Shown here piece after piece: positions 1-9,600 of a stretch of 64,000 nucleotides of DNA. Every line of letters starts with the position of its first letter. Positions within the stretch are counted from its first letter, which is position 1. The notes under the pieces were generated by a model. It had not been told where the DNA came from, made no database searches, and worked only from the letters and a program-made list of their open reading frames with translations. This DNA is from Sunxiuqinia indica. GTDB taxonomy: Bacteria; Bacteroidota; Bacteroidia; Bacteroidales; Prolixibacteraceae. The position numbers and the translations under genes are program-made. Location of the stretch: positions 111,590 to 175,589 of the forward strand of contig NZ_WVEM01000010.1 of assembly GCF_009847015.1 (NCBI RefSeq). The letters run 5' to 3'.

Positions 1-46
1 GAACGAATAGACTTAAATTTGAAAAATTAAGTATTTAAACGTTACT

Positions 47-601
47 ATGGAAAGGCTGATCGTAAACTCCAAAATAGAACTGGAACCTTTGAAATTTTCT
101 CATGCTTTTCAGGTTTTTCACGCCATTGATCGCAACCGCGAATTTTTGGAGCCCTGGTTGCCATTTGTGCAGGATACCGAAACACAGGAAGACACCGAAA
201 ACTTTATTCAATCTGTTACCTCTCCAAATTCGGGCGATCGGGATGAGGTTTATGTAATTTGGTTTGAGAATCGCTTTGCCGGTTTGATTGGGCTAAAGGA
301 CACGGACCGGGTTAATATGAAGACCGAGATCGGTTATTGGATTATACAGCAAATGAAAGGAAAAGGCGTTGTGACCTTGTCAACAAAGCGATTGATAGAG
401 TATGTATTTTCAAGTTCAGGAATGAATAGGATCGTTATCAGATGTGGTGTGGGAAACCAAAAAAGTGCTGCTATTCCTAAGCGATTGGGATTCACGTTTG
501 AGGGAATTGAACGTGAAGGAGAGAAGCATCGACGGAAATTCATCGATTTAGAAGTTTACAGTCTATTAAAAGCAGAATGTGATTTCTTGGTATCGGATTG
601 A
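47..601 (+). CDS. GNAT family N-acetyltransferase (RimJ/RimL-like)
   Basis: 184 residues. The layout matches the RimJ/RimL group of GNAT acetyltransferases, which transfer acetyl from acetyl-CoA to N-terminal or other amines. An N-terminal strand block is followed by the acceptor-side motif EPWLPFV (about 36-42), the central strands IGYWI, and the acetyl-CoA region ending in KSAAIPKRLGFTFEGI near 140-155. The family usually has N-x-x-S-x-A-I-x-x-L-G-F here, so the fold is intact. Starts at the only sensible ATG. The protein substrate cannot be read from sequence; ribosomal or small-molecule targets are both possible. Confidence 0.85.
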   Translation: MERLIVNSKIELEPLKFSHAFQVFHAIDRNREFLEPWLPFVQDTETQEDTENFIQSVTSPNSGDRDEVYVIWFENRFAGLIGLKDTDRVNMKTEIGYWIIQQMKGKGVVTLSTKRLIEYVFSSSGMNRIVIRCGVGNQKSAAIPKRLGFTFEGIEREGEKHRRKFIDLEVYSLLKAECDFLVSD

Positions 602-762
602 TATTCAAATGTGTTGAGCTATTTTTTATCATGTTTTTTTTTAACCTTATTTTTTTTAATCTTTGAATCGTTTAATGATTTGTTCGATTTTTTTATATGT
701 CAAAACAAATTAGTGTCCAAAAAGCCAGAAAACAATATGGACAGGAAACAAACTAGACAAGC

Positions 763-999
763 ATGGAAAACAAGACAATTAGAAGAACTTTGTACAGAGT
801 TCTGAGGAAAACAGGCGTTCCTCGAAAAGAGATTGAGTTGGACGCTGCATTTAATGACGATCTGAATTTTGATCAGGTAGATTGGGCTTTATTCCTTTTT
901 TACCTGGAAGACTTTTTTAAGATTGACGTGAAAGATGAAGAAATATCAAGAATGCATGTGGTAAAAGATACCTTAAGTTTGGTGGAGCACATGGCATAA
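763..999 (+). CDS. Acyl-carrier-protein-like protein lacking the phosphopantetheine serine
   Basis: 78 residues that align without gaps to the helix II region of acyl carrier proteins. The family motif D-S-L-D is here D37-Q38-V39-D40, and the following acidic helix (YLEDFFKIDVKDEEIS) and C-terminal helix (VKDTLSLVEHM) keep the ACP pattern. The serine that carries 4'-phosphopantetheine is glutamine, so it should not carry acyl groups. It stands alone, with no fatty-acid or polyketide genes beside it, and is followed by a terminator. A structural or regulatory ACP mimic is an inference. A longer overlapping frame at 611-805 looks like a non-coding shadow. Confidence 0.7.
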   Translation: MENKTIRRTLYRVLRKTGVPRKEIELDAAFNDDLNFDQVDWALFLFYLEDFFKIDVKDEEISRMHVVKDTLSLVEHMA

Positions 1000-1028
1000 C
1001 GGATCTGTTAATTTTAAATTATGAAATG

Positions 1029-1058
1029 AAGACGTTCTTACATAGAGCGTCTTTTTTT
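1029..1058 (+). terminator. Intrinsic terminator after the ACP-like gene
   Basis: A 10-bp stem (1029-1038 with 1044-1053, one G-U pair), a 5-nt loop, and a T run to 1058. Confidence 0.75.
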
Positions 1059-1128
1059 AGTTCGTCATATTTCGAACAAGATTAGTAAATTGGATGTTAA
1101 AATGCTTTATTAACTTAAAATCATAATT

Positions 1129-1941
1129 ATGGAATATTTAGACGGAGCTTCAGAATGGATATCTGAAATGATTGTTGTCTATGGGATAAAATTGGTTGCG
1201 GCCTTAATTACATTAGTCGTTGGTCTTTGGATTATTAAATTAATCACCAATGCCATCTCGAAAATGATGGATAAAAAGAATGTTGATCCTTCATTGCGTG
1301 GATTTTTGAAAAGCGTTCTTGGGATTACTTTAAAAATTCTGCTGGTTGTTTCTGTTATTGGGATGATGGGCATTGAGATGACTTCCTTTATCGCCATTTT
1401 GGGTGCTGCTGGTTTGGCTGTTGGTTTGGCTTTGTCCGGGACCTTGCAAAACTTCGCAGGAGGTGTTATTATTTTAATTATTAAACCCTTTAAGGTGGGC
1501 GATTATATTGAAGCTCAGGGGTATGCCGGTTCTGTTCGTGAAATTCAGATTTTCAATACTGTTTTGAAAACGCCGGATAATGTAACAATTGTGATCCCTA
1601 ATGGGGGATTGTCAACAGGTTCAATTAAAAATTACTCAGCCGAGGAGCAACGCCGTGTCGATTTTGTTTTTGGTATTGCCTATGGCGACGATTACGATAA
1701 GGCAAAAGCGGTGATTACAAAATTGATTGAGGCTGATTCTCGATCATTGAAAGATCCTGCTCCTTTTATTGTTCTTGGCGAGTTGGCTGACAGTTCGGTT
1801 AATATCACTGTCCGTGTATGGACAAAAGCTTCGGATTATTGGGGATTCAAGTTTGATATGACCGAAAGGGTTTATAAGGAGTTCCCAAAAGAAAACCTGA
1901 ATATTCCGTTTCCACAATTGGATGTTCACGTTCAGAAGTAA
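1129..1941 (+). CDS. mscS: Small-conductance mechanosensitive channel, MscS family
   Basis: 270 residues, close to E. coli MscS (286). Inner-membrane channel that opens under tension to release solutes on hypo-osmotic shock. Hydrophobic helices lie at about 15-40, 60-82 and 86-118. The third carries the Gly/Ala-rich pore line (GAAGLAVGLALSGTLQ) followed by the kink and KPFKVGDYI, a signature of the family. The cytoplasmic beta and alpha/beta domains follow with VIPNG at about 162. It lies 27 nt upstream of the DUF3078 gene on the same strand, so co-transcription is possible. Confidence 0.93.
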   Translation: MEYLDGASEWISEMIVVYGIKLVAALITLVVGLWIIKLITNAISKMMDKKNVDPSLRGFLKSVLGITLKILLVVSVIGMMGIEMTSFIAILGAAGLAVGLALSGTLQNFAGGVIILIIKPFKVGDYIEAQGYAGSVREIQIFNTVLKTPDNVTIVIPNGGLSTGSIKNYSAEEQRRVDFVFGIAYGDDYDKAKAVITKLIEADSRSLKDPAPFIVLGELADSSVNITVRVWTKASDYWGFKFDMTERVYKEFPKENLNIPFPQLDVHVQK

Positions 1942-1968
1942 TCAGAATTTTAGAATCAAAATTAATCT

Positions 1969-2862
1969 ATGAAACGTTTTTTTATTCTCTTATTATTTTT
2001 GCCGCTTGTCGGTTTTTCTCAGTCAAACAACGATACAACAAAAGTATGGACATTGGGAGGAGATGCATCAATCAACTTTTCTCAAGTTTCACTTTCAAAT
2101 TGGTCTGCGGGAGGTAAAAGTTCAGCTTCAGGAACATTCCTTTTTAATGCCTTTGCCAATTATTCGAAAGATAAAGTCAGTTGGGAAAATTCGTTGAATT
2201 TGGGGTATGGTCTGATGAAGGAAGAAGACAGTCAATCGGTGAAAACTGACGACAAAATAGACTTTAGCTCCAAGTATGGACTTAAAGGAAAGAGTAAGAT
2301 ATATTACACGCTTCTGTTTAACTTTCGTACTCAAATGACTGATGGATACAAGTATCCGGATCGGGATAACGCCATTTCAACGCTTATGGCTCCGGGATAT
2401 TTGACATTGGCCTTGGGTGCTGACTATAAGCCGAACGATAAGTTTTCACTTTTTGTTTCTCCTTTAACAGGTAAAATGACTGTGGTCTCGGATGATGATC
2501 TTTCGGATCAAGGAGCATTTGGAGTTGATCCGGGGAAAAAGAGCCGTACCGAATTAGGAGCTTTTCTAAAAACTCAGTTTAAAACAACCGTGGTTGAAAA
2601 CGTGAGTTTAGAAACAAAACTCGATCTTTTTTCGAATTACCTGGATAAGCCTGAGAATATAGATGTTCACTGGGATGTGTTGATTAATATGAAAATCAAC
2701 GACTATCTTTCGGCAAACCTGATTACAAATCTAATTTACGATGACGATGTAGACATCGCTGTTGATTCGAATAACAATGGAGTGATTGATGATGCTGATG
2801 ATAGAAGTCCACGCGTACAATTTAAAGAGTTGTTTGGCGTTGGACTAAGCTTTAAGTTCTAA
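1969..2862 (+). CDS. DUF3078 outer-membrane/periplasmic protein
   Basis: 297 residues with a signal peptide of about 17 residues ending at GFSQ. The body has alternating hydrophobic strands with many aromatic residues and ends in a phenylalanine (GLSFKF), as in outer-membrane beta-barrels. The opening NWSAGGKSS region matches the Bacteroidota family DUF3078, whose function is unknown. An acidic, calcium-loop-like segment (DSNNNGVIDDADD) sits near 265-277. Location in the outer membrane is inferred. Confidence 0.8.
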   Translation: MKRFFILLLFLPLVGFSQSNNDTTKVWTLGGDASINFSQVSLSNWSAGGKSSASGTFLFNAFANYSKDKVSWENSLNLGYGLMKEEDSQSVKTDDKIDFSSKYGLKGKSKIYYTLLFNFRTQMTDGYKYPDRDNAISTLMAPGYLTLALGADYKPNDKFSLFVSPLTGKMTVVSDDDLSDQGAFGVDPGKKSRTELGAFLKTQFKTTVVENVSLETKLDLFSNYLDKPENIDVHWDVLINMKINDYLSANLITNLIYDDDVDIAVDSNNNGVIDDADDRSPRVQFKELFGVGLSFKF

Positions 2863-2932
2863 CATATGTTTAAGTTCCCTGTAAATTTAGCTATCCTTAT
2901 TAACAATAAATATTCGTTTATGTGATAAAATG

Positions 2933-2956
2933 GATCGTTTTTGCATCAAAACGATC
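2933..2956 (+). other. Hairpin downstream of the DUF3078 gene
   Basis: A perfect 9-bp stem (2933-2941 with 2948-2956) and 6-nt loop, without a following T run. It may protect the 3' end of the mRNA or be a weak terminator. I see nothing else in the remaining intergenic bases 2863-3086. Confidence 0.5.
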
Positions 2957-3086
2957 AGTTCATCTAATGGAGTAGAAAAAGCTTGATTTATTGGTAGCAT
3001 ATGAAGTACTTTTGAAAGAGCAAATAGAGATTAAGCAAGGTTAAGCTTTTTTTTTCTTTCATTCACTCTTAAGCGCACAAGCAATC

Positions 3087-3117
3087 AAAAGCCGGTGAGT
3101 CCTTCACCGGCTTTTTT
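3087..3117. terminator. Bidirectional terminator
   Basis: A perfect 12-bp stem (3087-3098 with 3104-3115) with A-rich and T-rich flanks. It serves the reverse-strand S4 gene ending at 3118, and may stop forward transcripts. Confidence 0.8.
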
Positions 3118-3324
3118 CTATTTTATTTTTACTGTTTCACCTTCAAATTCGATAACATCACCTTTTCGAAGTTTGGCTCGTTTTCGATATTCTGTTTCTC
3201 CGTTTAGCAGAACCAGGCCATCGTCAACCACAATTTTTGCCATTCCGCCCGATTCAACCAACCGCAGTAATTTTAGAAGTTTGATTAGTTCGATGTATTC
3301 TGTTTTCAATTCAAATTCGGTCAT
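3118..3324 (-). CDS. RNA-binding S4 domain protein (YbcJ/YaaA type)
   Basis: 68 residues, all of it one S4 domain: the loop G-x-A-K-x-x-V-x-x-G-x-V-x-x-N-G is visible at about 26-42, followed by R-K-R-A-K-L-R-K-G-D. Stand-alone S4 proteins of this size bind structured RNA and are linked to ribosome or RNA metabolism; the target is unknown. It is the last gene of a reverse-strand block, 10 nt after the YjbR gene. Confidence 0.85.
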   Translation of the reverse strand: MTEFELKTEYIELIKLLKLLRLVESGGMAKIVVDDGLVLLNGETEYRKRAKLRKGDVIEFEGETVKIK

Positions 3325-3334
3325 AAATTTTGAG

Positions 3335-3688
3335 TTAGAGTTTTTTCAATTCAGCTTGTTGTTTTTTGGGTAGTTTTTCAACAATCAACTTGTATGAATT
3401 ATCAATCCAATCCAGAATAAGCTGATTGGAAACAGATCCGTCGATCAGTATCGTGTTCCATTGTTGTTTATTCATGTGGTAACCCGGTAGCACGCATGAA
3501 TAGCGTTCGCGAAGCTCAATCGCTTTTTCCGGATCACACTTTAGGTTGATACGCAAATCTCCTTCCAGGTTGGTTAACGCAAACATCTTCCCCATCACTT
3601 TAAAAACCAGTGTCGTTTCATTAAACGGAAACCCTTCGGACACTCCTTTTTTGGAGATGCAGTAATTTCTTAGCTCTTCAATATTCAT
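3335..3688 (-). CDS. MmcQ/YjbR family protein
   Basis: 117 residues from the ATG at 3688; the codon before it is TTG, and the family begins MNIEELR, so the ATG is preferred. It carries the YjbR pattern: an N-terminal helix, SEGFPFNETTLVFKV, then MFAL and HMNKQQWNTI near 85-95. The fold resembles double-wing DNA-binding domains, but the biochemical role is unproven. Confidence 0.85.
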   Translation of the reverse strand: MNIEELRNYCISKKGVSEGFPFNETTLVFKVMGKMFALTNLEGDLRINLKCDPEKAIELRERYSCVLPGYHMNKQQWNTILIDGSVSNQLILDWIDNSYKLIVEKLPKKQQAELKKL

Positions 3689-3733
3689 CAAATCACATTT
3701 AACGATTCAAAAATACGGAAATATTCAGAGGTT

Positions 3734-4096
3734 TCAGGCTGTTGGATAAAAAGCATCTTTTATATGTTCCAACTCAAAGTTTTGTCCATAAAAAACAATA
3801 GAGATCACGTCAAAACGAGTATCACGGTGGCTGTTTTTTTCAAAAATATACGCTTCGGCTGCATTTACCAGAAAACGAATTTTCTTATTGCTCACGGCTT
3901 CCGAAGGGTGTTCATAGCTATCATTACTTCGTGTCTTTACTTCTACAATTACCAACTCGTCTTTGTCTTGGGCAATAATATCGATTTCATAGTAATGAGC
4001 ACGCCAATTGGTTTCCAAAATCTGGTATCCCAATGAGCGCAAATGCTCTTGCGCGATTGCTTCACCTTTGTTTCCAATTTCTTTTTGCTGACTCAT
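3734..4096 (-). CDS. yraN: YraN/UPF0102 family nuclease-like protein
   Basis: 120 residues from the ATG at 4096, giving the usual family start (MSQQKEIGNKGE) and length; an upstream in-frame extension to 4171 is not family-like. It holds the restriction-endonuclease-like core: E-x-x-A near the start, N-W-R-x-x-x-x-E-I-D-I-I, and V-I-V-E-V-K-T-R-S. Nuclease activity is suggested by the fold only. Its promoter region is shared with the divergent efflux operon. Confidence 0.88.
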   Translation of the reverse strand: MSQQKEIGNKGEAIAQEHLRSLGYQILETNWRAHYYEIDIIAQDKDELVIVEVKTRSNDSYEHPSEAVSNKKIRFLVNAAEAYIFEKNSHRDTRFDVISIVFYGQNFELEHIKDAFYPTA

Positions 4097-4097
4097 A

Positions 4098-4173
4098 TTA
4101 TTGTTTATTGATGTAACAAGATAGTTCAATGGATGATAAGTACAAAATTTGTAATTTGTTACATCAAACAATT
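4098..4173. promoter_or_regulatory. Inverted repeat between yraN and the efflux operon
   Basis: The ten bases at 4108-4117 (TTGATGTAAC) recur in perfect inverted form at 4158-4167. Similarity extends outward to about 17 bases per arm, interrupted by three extra bases in the left arm. The centres are about 50 nt apart. Candidate paired operator for a metal- or envelope-responsive regulator, or simply a large hairpin. Confidence 0.45.
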
Positions 4174-4230
4174 TTAGTTTTTATTTGTATAGTAATAAAC
4201 ATTTGTTCCCTTAATCAACTTCCTTTTGCT

Positions 4231-5466
4231 ATGATGAAATATTTCGTGTTTTTATTTGTCTTATATGCAGGAGTCTCCGGCGCACAAGAAAATATATTAC
4301 TCCTTCAACAAGCGGTTGACTCAGCTTTACTAAACAATCCTGATCTGAATCAAGCAAATGCTATCTTGAAGCAGAAAGAAAGTGAGTGGCGAACACTTAC
4401 CGGAATTGAAGCACCTGAAATTAGCTATTTTGAAGAAGGAGTCAATCCGGATGTGCCCAAACCCTTCGAAGAAAGACGATGGACCATTTCTCAATCAGTC
4501 GATTTCCCGTTAACCACCATTTATCGACTAAAGGCGGTTAAAGAGGAAGCCAAAGCGGTGGGATTTCGAATAAAGGCGATGGAAAATGAAATTACCTCGC
4601 AGGTTAAATCACGCTACATCGAAGTACTGTATGCGCTTCATTTGAAGGAAGTAGGAGAACGTCAGAAAAAATTAGCCGATGAACTTTACAATGCAGCTTA
4701 CACCCGGTTTGAAACCGGAATGGGCAACGGCATCGATTTGTTGAATGCTGAGTTGCAAGTTTCGGAGGCCGAAAATGTACTGAGCGAAGCAGAGCGCTTG
4801 TTGCACATGGCTAGGTACAGTTTGTTTTACCTGATGGGGCTTGAAGTTTCGGAGATTAATTATAGCATCCAATTTTCAGATTCACTAAAAAGTCGGCCTG
4901 TTGAAATTAATCAAATACAGGCTTTGGCCAAGTTGCAGGAGCAGCCCAATTACATGGCAGCCTTATGTGATTATAACGCTTCAAGCAATAAGTTGAAAGA
5001 AGCGAAAAGCAACATCCTACCCGATATTCGTCTCAATTTATACAAGCAAAATTACGGTGGAGGATTTAGTTATACTGGATTTGAAGTTGGACTGAGTATT
5101 CCGATTTGGCTGCCTTTTGAGCAAAAAGGGAAAATTGAGATGGCGCAAGCCCGGCAAACCGAAATTGAGTGGCAGCAAAAGTCCATTGAATTGGATATGA
5201 AACAGCAGATTGAACATGCCTGGCACAGCTATAAAAGCAGCAAGCAGATTATCGACCGATATAATGAAACGATGAGTGCTAAATCGCAAAAGTTACAGCA
5301 GCTAAGTTTGAAAGCTTACCAGTTGGGTGAGAGCGATTTGTTGAACCTGATTAATGCCCAGCAGACGTATTTGTTGAATCAAAAACGATACCTCACAGCC
5401 TTGCGCGATTATTACTTACAGCTAGCACAATTGGAAAAATTTCTCGATCAAGAATTAGTCTATTAA
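4231..5466 (+). CDS. TolC family outer-membrane efflux protein
   Basis: 411 residues from the ATG at 4231, which begins a clean signal peptide (MMKYFVFLFVLYAGVSGAQ). Two TolC-type repeats of long amphipathic coiled helices follow. Typical features are LLQQAVDSALLNNPDLNQA, the RYIEVLYALHL helix, and a second-repeat helix ending LLNLINAQQTYLLNQKRYLTALRDYY. It forms the outer-membrane channel and periplasmic tunnel of the pump encoded by the next two genes (11 and 20 nt spacing), of HME-RND type. An in-frame upstream extension to 4129 is rejected because it would bury the signal peptide. Confidence 0.92.
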   Translation: MMKYFVFLFVLYAGVSGAQENILLLQQAVDSALLNNPDLNQANAILKQKESEWRTLTGIEAPEISYFEEGVNPDVPKPFEERRWTISQSVDFPLTTIYRLKAVKEEAKAVGFRIKAMENEITSQVKSRYIEVLYALHLKEVGERQKKLADELYNAAYTRFETGMGNGIDLLNAELQVSEAENVLSEAERLLHMARYSLFYLMGLEVSEINYSIQFSDSLKSRPVEINQIQALAKLQEQPNYMAALCDYNASSNKLKEAKSNILPDIRLNLYKQNYGGGFSYTGFEVGLSIPIWLPFEQKGKIEMAQARQTEIEWQQKSIELDMKQQIEHAWHSYKSSKQIIDRYNETMSAKSQKLQQLSLKAYQLGESDLLNLINAQQTYLLNQKRYLTALRDYYLQLAQLEKFLDQELVY

Positions 5467-5477
5467 AATTCATCATC

Positions 5478-6677
5478 ATGATACAATTCAAGCATTACTT
5501 ATTGTTCATCTTAGTCGGCGGACTGCCGTTGTTTTTTGTATCCTGCTCAGGCGATAAAGTTGCAAACGAACCTGCAGCCGAAGTCTCGGAAACACCACCA
5601 TCAATATCAGGTGATTCAGGAGGAAAGTTGGTGATTCATCTTTCGGATAAAGAGAAAGGCGAATTGAAAATAGAAACGGCAAAGGTTTCGAGCAATGTCC
5701 AGAATTATAGTTTGCTGGCGCCGGGAGTTGTTTTTCCGGCATCGGGACATGTCAGTATTATCAGTACTCCGATCGATGGACGAATTAGTGCAGTGATGGT
5801 TCGGGAAGGCGAACTCATCAGGCAGGGGCAGGAGCTATTTAAAATTGAAAGCCTTGTGTTTGGAAACCTGGTAGCTGAGTATTTACAAGCTATTGCCGAA
5901 GAAAAATTTCAGACGACCCGTTTAGAGCGCATGAAGCAATTGGTAGAGCAAACCATCAGTTCTAAATCAGAATTAGATCGAGCCATGTCTGATTATCAAC
6001 GGGCAACGGCTGCTTCTATTGCGGCTTTTGCCAAGTTGAAAGCTATTGGTGTTCCGGATCATGAGATTGAAGCTTTGAAAAATGCTGAAAAAATTGACCC
6101 AACCCTAAAAATTCATGCCCCCATCTCAGGCAGCTTGGACCAGCGAATGGTTGAATTGGGGCAATCGGTCAATGCTCTCGAAAAGTTGGGTCGGATCATC
6201 GATCTGAAAAAAGTGTTGATCCGCGGTTATCTTAGTCCGGAAGATGCACGTTTCATTGTTGCTGGCGATTCGGTAAAAATTACCCGTCGCGAGAACGGAA
6301 ACGACAGATTGACTTCAGTTGTGACTTCGGTGAATCCGGGTTTGGATGAAGATAACCGATCGGTTGTTGTTAACATTGAAGTCAATTCGAGTAATGGGTG
6401 GCCAAAACCGGGCGAAAATGTTCGGCTGGAAATTTCTACGAGCTCGTTGGGCGAAGTTTTTGCAGTTCCGTTGAAAGCGGTGACTTATGATGGCAATCGG
6501 GCCGTTGTTTTTGTGCAAAAAGATGGGAATACATTTGAAAAGAGATTTATTGAAATTACCGAAATCCGGGATCAGTTTGCCATTGTTAGTGGAGGCATGC
6601 AAGCGGACGAAGAACTAGCGGTTTCGCAGGTTTTTAGCTTAAAAGCGCTTTCGCGTTACGAATTAATTGCTGAATAA
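5478..6677 (+). CDS. Periplasmic adaptor (membrane fusion) lipoprotein, CusB/CzcB type
   Basis: 399 residues with a lipoprotein signal ending LFFVSC-S, so it is anchored by an acylated cysteine near residue 23. A barrel-sandwich lipoyl half (PIDGRISAVMVREGELIRQGQELF, about 95-120) is followed by a coiled-coil hairpin at about 130-195, the second lipoyl half (HAPISGSLDQRMVELGQSV) and beta-barrel domains with IDLKKVLIRGYL. It bridges the TolC channel and the RND pump. No His/Met-rich metal-binding N-terminal extension is seen, so metal specificity is not determined. Confidence 0.9.
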   Translation: MIQFKHYLLFILVGGLPLFFVSCSGDKVANEPAAEVSETPPSISGDSGGKLVIHLSDKEKGELKIETAKVSSNVQNYSLLAPGVVFPASGHVSIISTPIDGRISAVMVREGELIRQGQELFKIESLVFGNLVAEYLQAIAEEKFQTTRLERMKQLVEQTISSKSELDRAMSDYQRATAASIAAFAKLKAIGVPDHEIEALKNAEKIDPTLKIHAPISGSLDQRMVELGQSVNALEKLGRIIDLKKVLIRGYLSPEDARFIVAGDSVKITRRENGNDRLTSVVTSVNPGLDEDNRSVVVNIEVNSSNGWPKPGENVRLEISTSSLGEVFAVPLKAVTYDGNRAVVFVQKDGNTFEKRFIEITEIRDQFAIVSGGMQADEELAVSQVFSLKALSRYELIAE

Positions 6678-6697
6678 TAACCAAAACGACTTCAATC

Positions 6698-9600
6698 ATG
6701 CTCAATAAAATCATCGAATTTTCAGTAAGACAAAAGTTTGTAGCGCTGTCGTTGGTTGTGCTAATGGCCGGAGCGGGAGTCTATTCTCTGTTGAGGATTC
6801 CCATCAACTCGCTGCCCGATGTTACTCCGGTGCAGGTATTGGTTATTACAAAGGCCGGCCGTTATTCTCCGTACGATGTCGAAAAGCTCGTTAGCTACCC
6901 AATTGAAACCGCCATGAATGGCCTGCCCGATGTGAAAGAAGTGCGTTCTATTTCGCAATTCGGATTGTCGGCAGTGACTGTTGAATTTCAGGAAAGTACA
7001 GACATTTATTTTGCTCGTCAGATGGTTAGCCAGCGTTTGCAATCGATTGCTGATGAGTTGCCACCGGATGTATCAGCACCGCAACTTGGGCCAATTTCAA
7101 CAGCCCTTGGCGAAATTTATCAATACGAAGTAAAAGGTGAGAACTACTCGCTAACCGAACTAAGAGAAATACAGGATTGGCTGATTGCCCCGCAGTTGAA
7201 AGTGGTTAAGGGAGTAACCGAAATTAACTCTTTTGGAGGATTTGTTAAGCAGTACGATGTCATTATTCAGCCCGGTAAAATGCGAAATTATGGGGTGGGC
7301 ATTCAGGATATCATCAGTGCCATTGAGCAAAATAACAGCGTGTCGGGTGGAAATTACCTGGAACACAACCGCGAGCAATACATTGTGCGTGGATTTGGTC
7401 AAATTAACAAGAAAGAAGACATCCTGAATATTGTTGTGACCAAACTAGACAACAAGCCTGTTTTTATTAAAGATTTAGCCGATGTAGAATTGGGGACACA
7501 AATTAGGCAAGGAGGAGTAACCCGCGATGGTAAAGGTGAAGTAGTCACTGGAATTGTGATGATGCTGAGGGGAGGAAACGGGCGCGAAGTCATTGCTGGG
7601 ATTGACGAGAAAATAACCTCCATCAATCAGAGTTTACCAGAAGGAGTAGAAATTGAAAAGTTTTACGATCAATCCGATCTAATTGAGCGTACAACAGGAA
7701 CCATTACCACCAACCTGGTAGAAGGTGGTTTTTTGGTGATCGTCGTTTTGCTTTTAATGCTTGGTGAGATTTCAGGGGCGATTATCGTGGCAATGGTTAT
7801 CCCGTTTTCCATGCTATTTGCTTTTATTGGTATGCGCGAATTTGGCTTGGCTGCCAACTTAATGAGTTTAGGAGCGATTGACTTCGGGATGGTGGTTGAT
7901 GGTTCGGTGGTGATGGTTGAAAATATCATTCGCCGATTACACGATAGTAAGAAAGGCCAATCTACCGATGAGACGATCGTTTCGGCGGCAAAACAGGTGG
8001 CCCGTCCCATCTTCTTTGGGGTGCTGATTATCCTGATGGTTTACGTTCCCATTATGACTTTTAGTGGAATGGAAGGAATTTTATATCGTCCAATGGCAAT
8101 TACCGTTGCAGCTGCGGTTTTGGGGTCGCTATTGTTAGCCTTGGTTTTTATTCCTTCAATTTCTGCGTTGGTTTTCAGGCGCGGAGTAAAGCCGCGAAAA
8201 AATTGGCTGGTAAATTGGTTGCAGCCAATTTATCAGCGATTTCTGGAACGGAATATTCAAAAGCGCGTGGTGGTGCTTAGCATTGCTTTGGCAGTTTTCG
8301 GATTGTCCATGGTGGTCATGTTTCGGCTTGGAAGTGAGTTTTTACCGGAATTGGAAGAGGGCTCCATATTGGTTGAGCAGGTTCGGATGCCTTCAGTAAC
8401 TTTAGAAGAATCTATCGAAAATGCCAACTGGCTTGCCGGTCAGCTGATGAAAGACATTCCGGAGATTAAAACCGTGGTTCCCAAAACCGGCCGATCTGAT
8501 TTGGCAAACGACTGGATGGGCGTGCACCAAACCGATGTGTGGGTGGTTTTGAAAAACCCCGATGAATGGCGGGAAGGAATATCAAAACCAGACATTATTG
8601 CTCAAATTGAGCCCTACCTGAAAACGGAGCCGGGCTTAGCATACAACTTTACCCAGCCTATTGCAATGCGTGTTGATGAGTTGACCAGTGGCGTTAAATC
8701 CGATTTGGCCGTGAAAATTTATGGTGAAGATTTGGATGAATTAAATCGCATTGGTGAAGCTGTTTCGAAAGTTGTTGCAGGGATGGAAGGAACGGATAAT
8801 TTCTTTGTGGAACAGCCTATTGGGCAACCCTACCTAACCATTGAAATTGATCGTGAAGCAGTTGCATCATTTGGCTTGAATGTAGATGAAGTGCAGCAAG
8901 TGATTGAAGCCGGAATTGGCGGACAAGTGGCCGGACAGGTTTACGAAGGACAACGGCGGTTTGATATTCAGGTGCGCTATCCGGAAGATATTCGGAAGCA
9001 GTTACAACAGATTCAGGAAATTCCGGTGCATTTGGCCAACGGGCAGTTCATTCCATTGAAACGGGTAAGCAAAATTATAGCGCAGGAAGGACCTCGCGAG
9101 ATTCAGCGCGAAAATGGCTGGAGGCGATTGATTGTGGGAGTCAACATTCAAAATATTGATATTGGAACCTATGTTGCCAATTTGCAGCAGGGTATAAATA
9201 ATCAAGCCAACGTTCCGTCCGGCTATTTTCTCGAGTATGGGGGTACTTTTGAGAATCAGCGTCGGGCAATGAATCATTTGTTATTGGTTGTGCCTTTATC
9301 GTTGTTTATAATCATTGGCTTGCTGTACCTCAATTTTGGAAATATGCGTTATGCTATGATTATTTTGCTGAACCTGCCTTTTGCATTATCCGGGGGCGTT
9401 TTTCTACTTTGGATGCGCGGAATGTATTTGTCGGTTTCAGCGAGTATTGGTTTTGTAGCCTTGTTCGGAGTGGCTGTACTGAACGGAATTGTATTGCTGG
9501 ATCACATCAATGAATTACGAAAGGAAAGCAAATTATCGCTGAAGAAAACAGTGATCAGCGGAGCAGCCGACCGCTTGCGCCCGGTTTTGATGACTGCTTT

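Noticed and set aside
611..805. 64-residue reading frame overlapping the ACP-like gene
   Set aside because: Very Phe/Leu-rich from a T-rich tract, no family likeness, and it overlaps the better-supported gene in another frame.
4129..4230. N-terminal extension of the TolC-like protein
   Set aside because: It would place 34 residues before a normal signal peptide and cover the inverted repeat; the ATG at 4231 is better.
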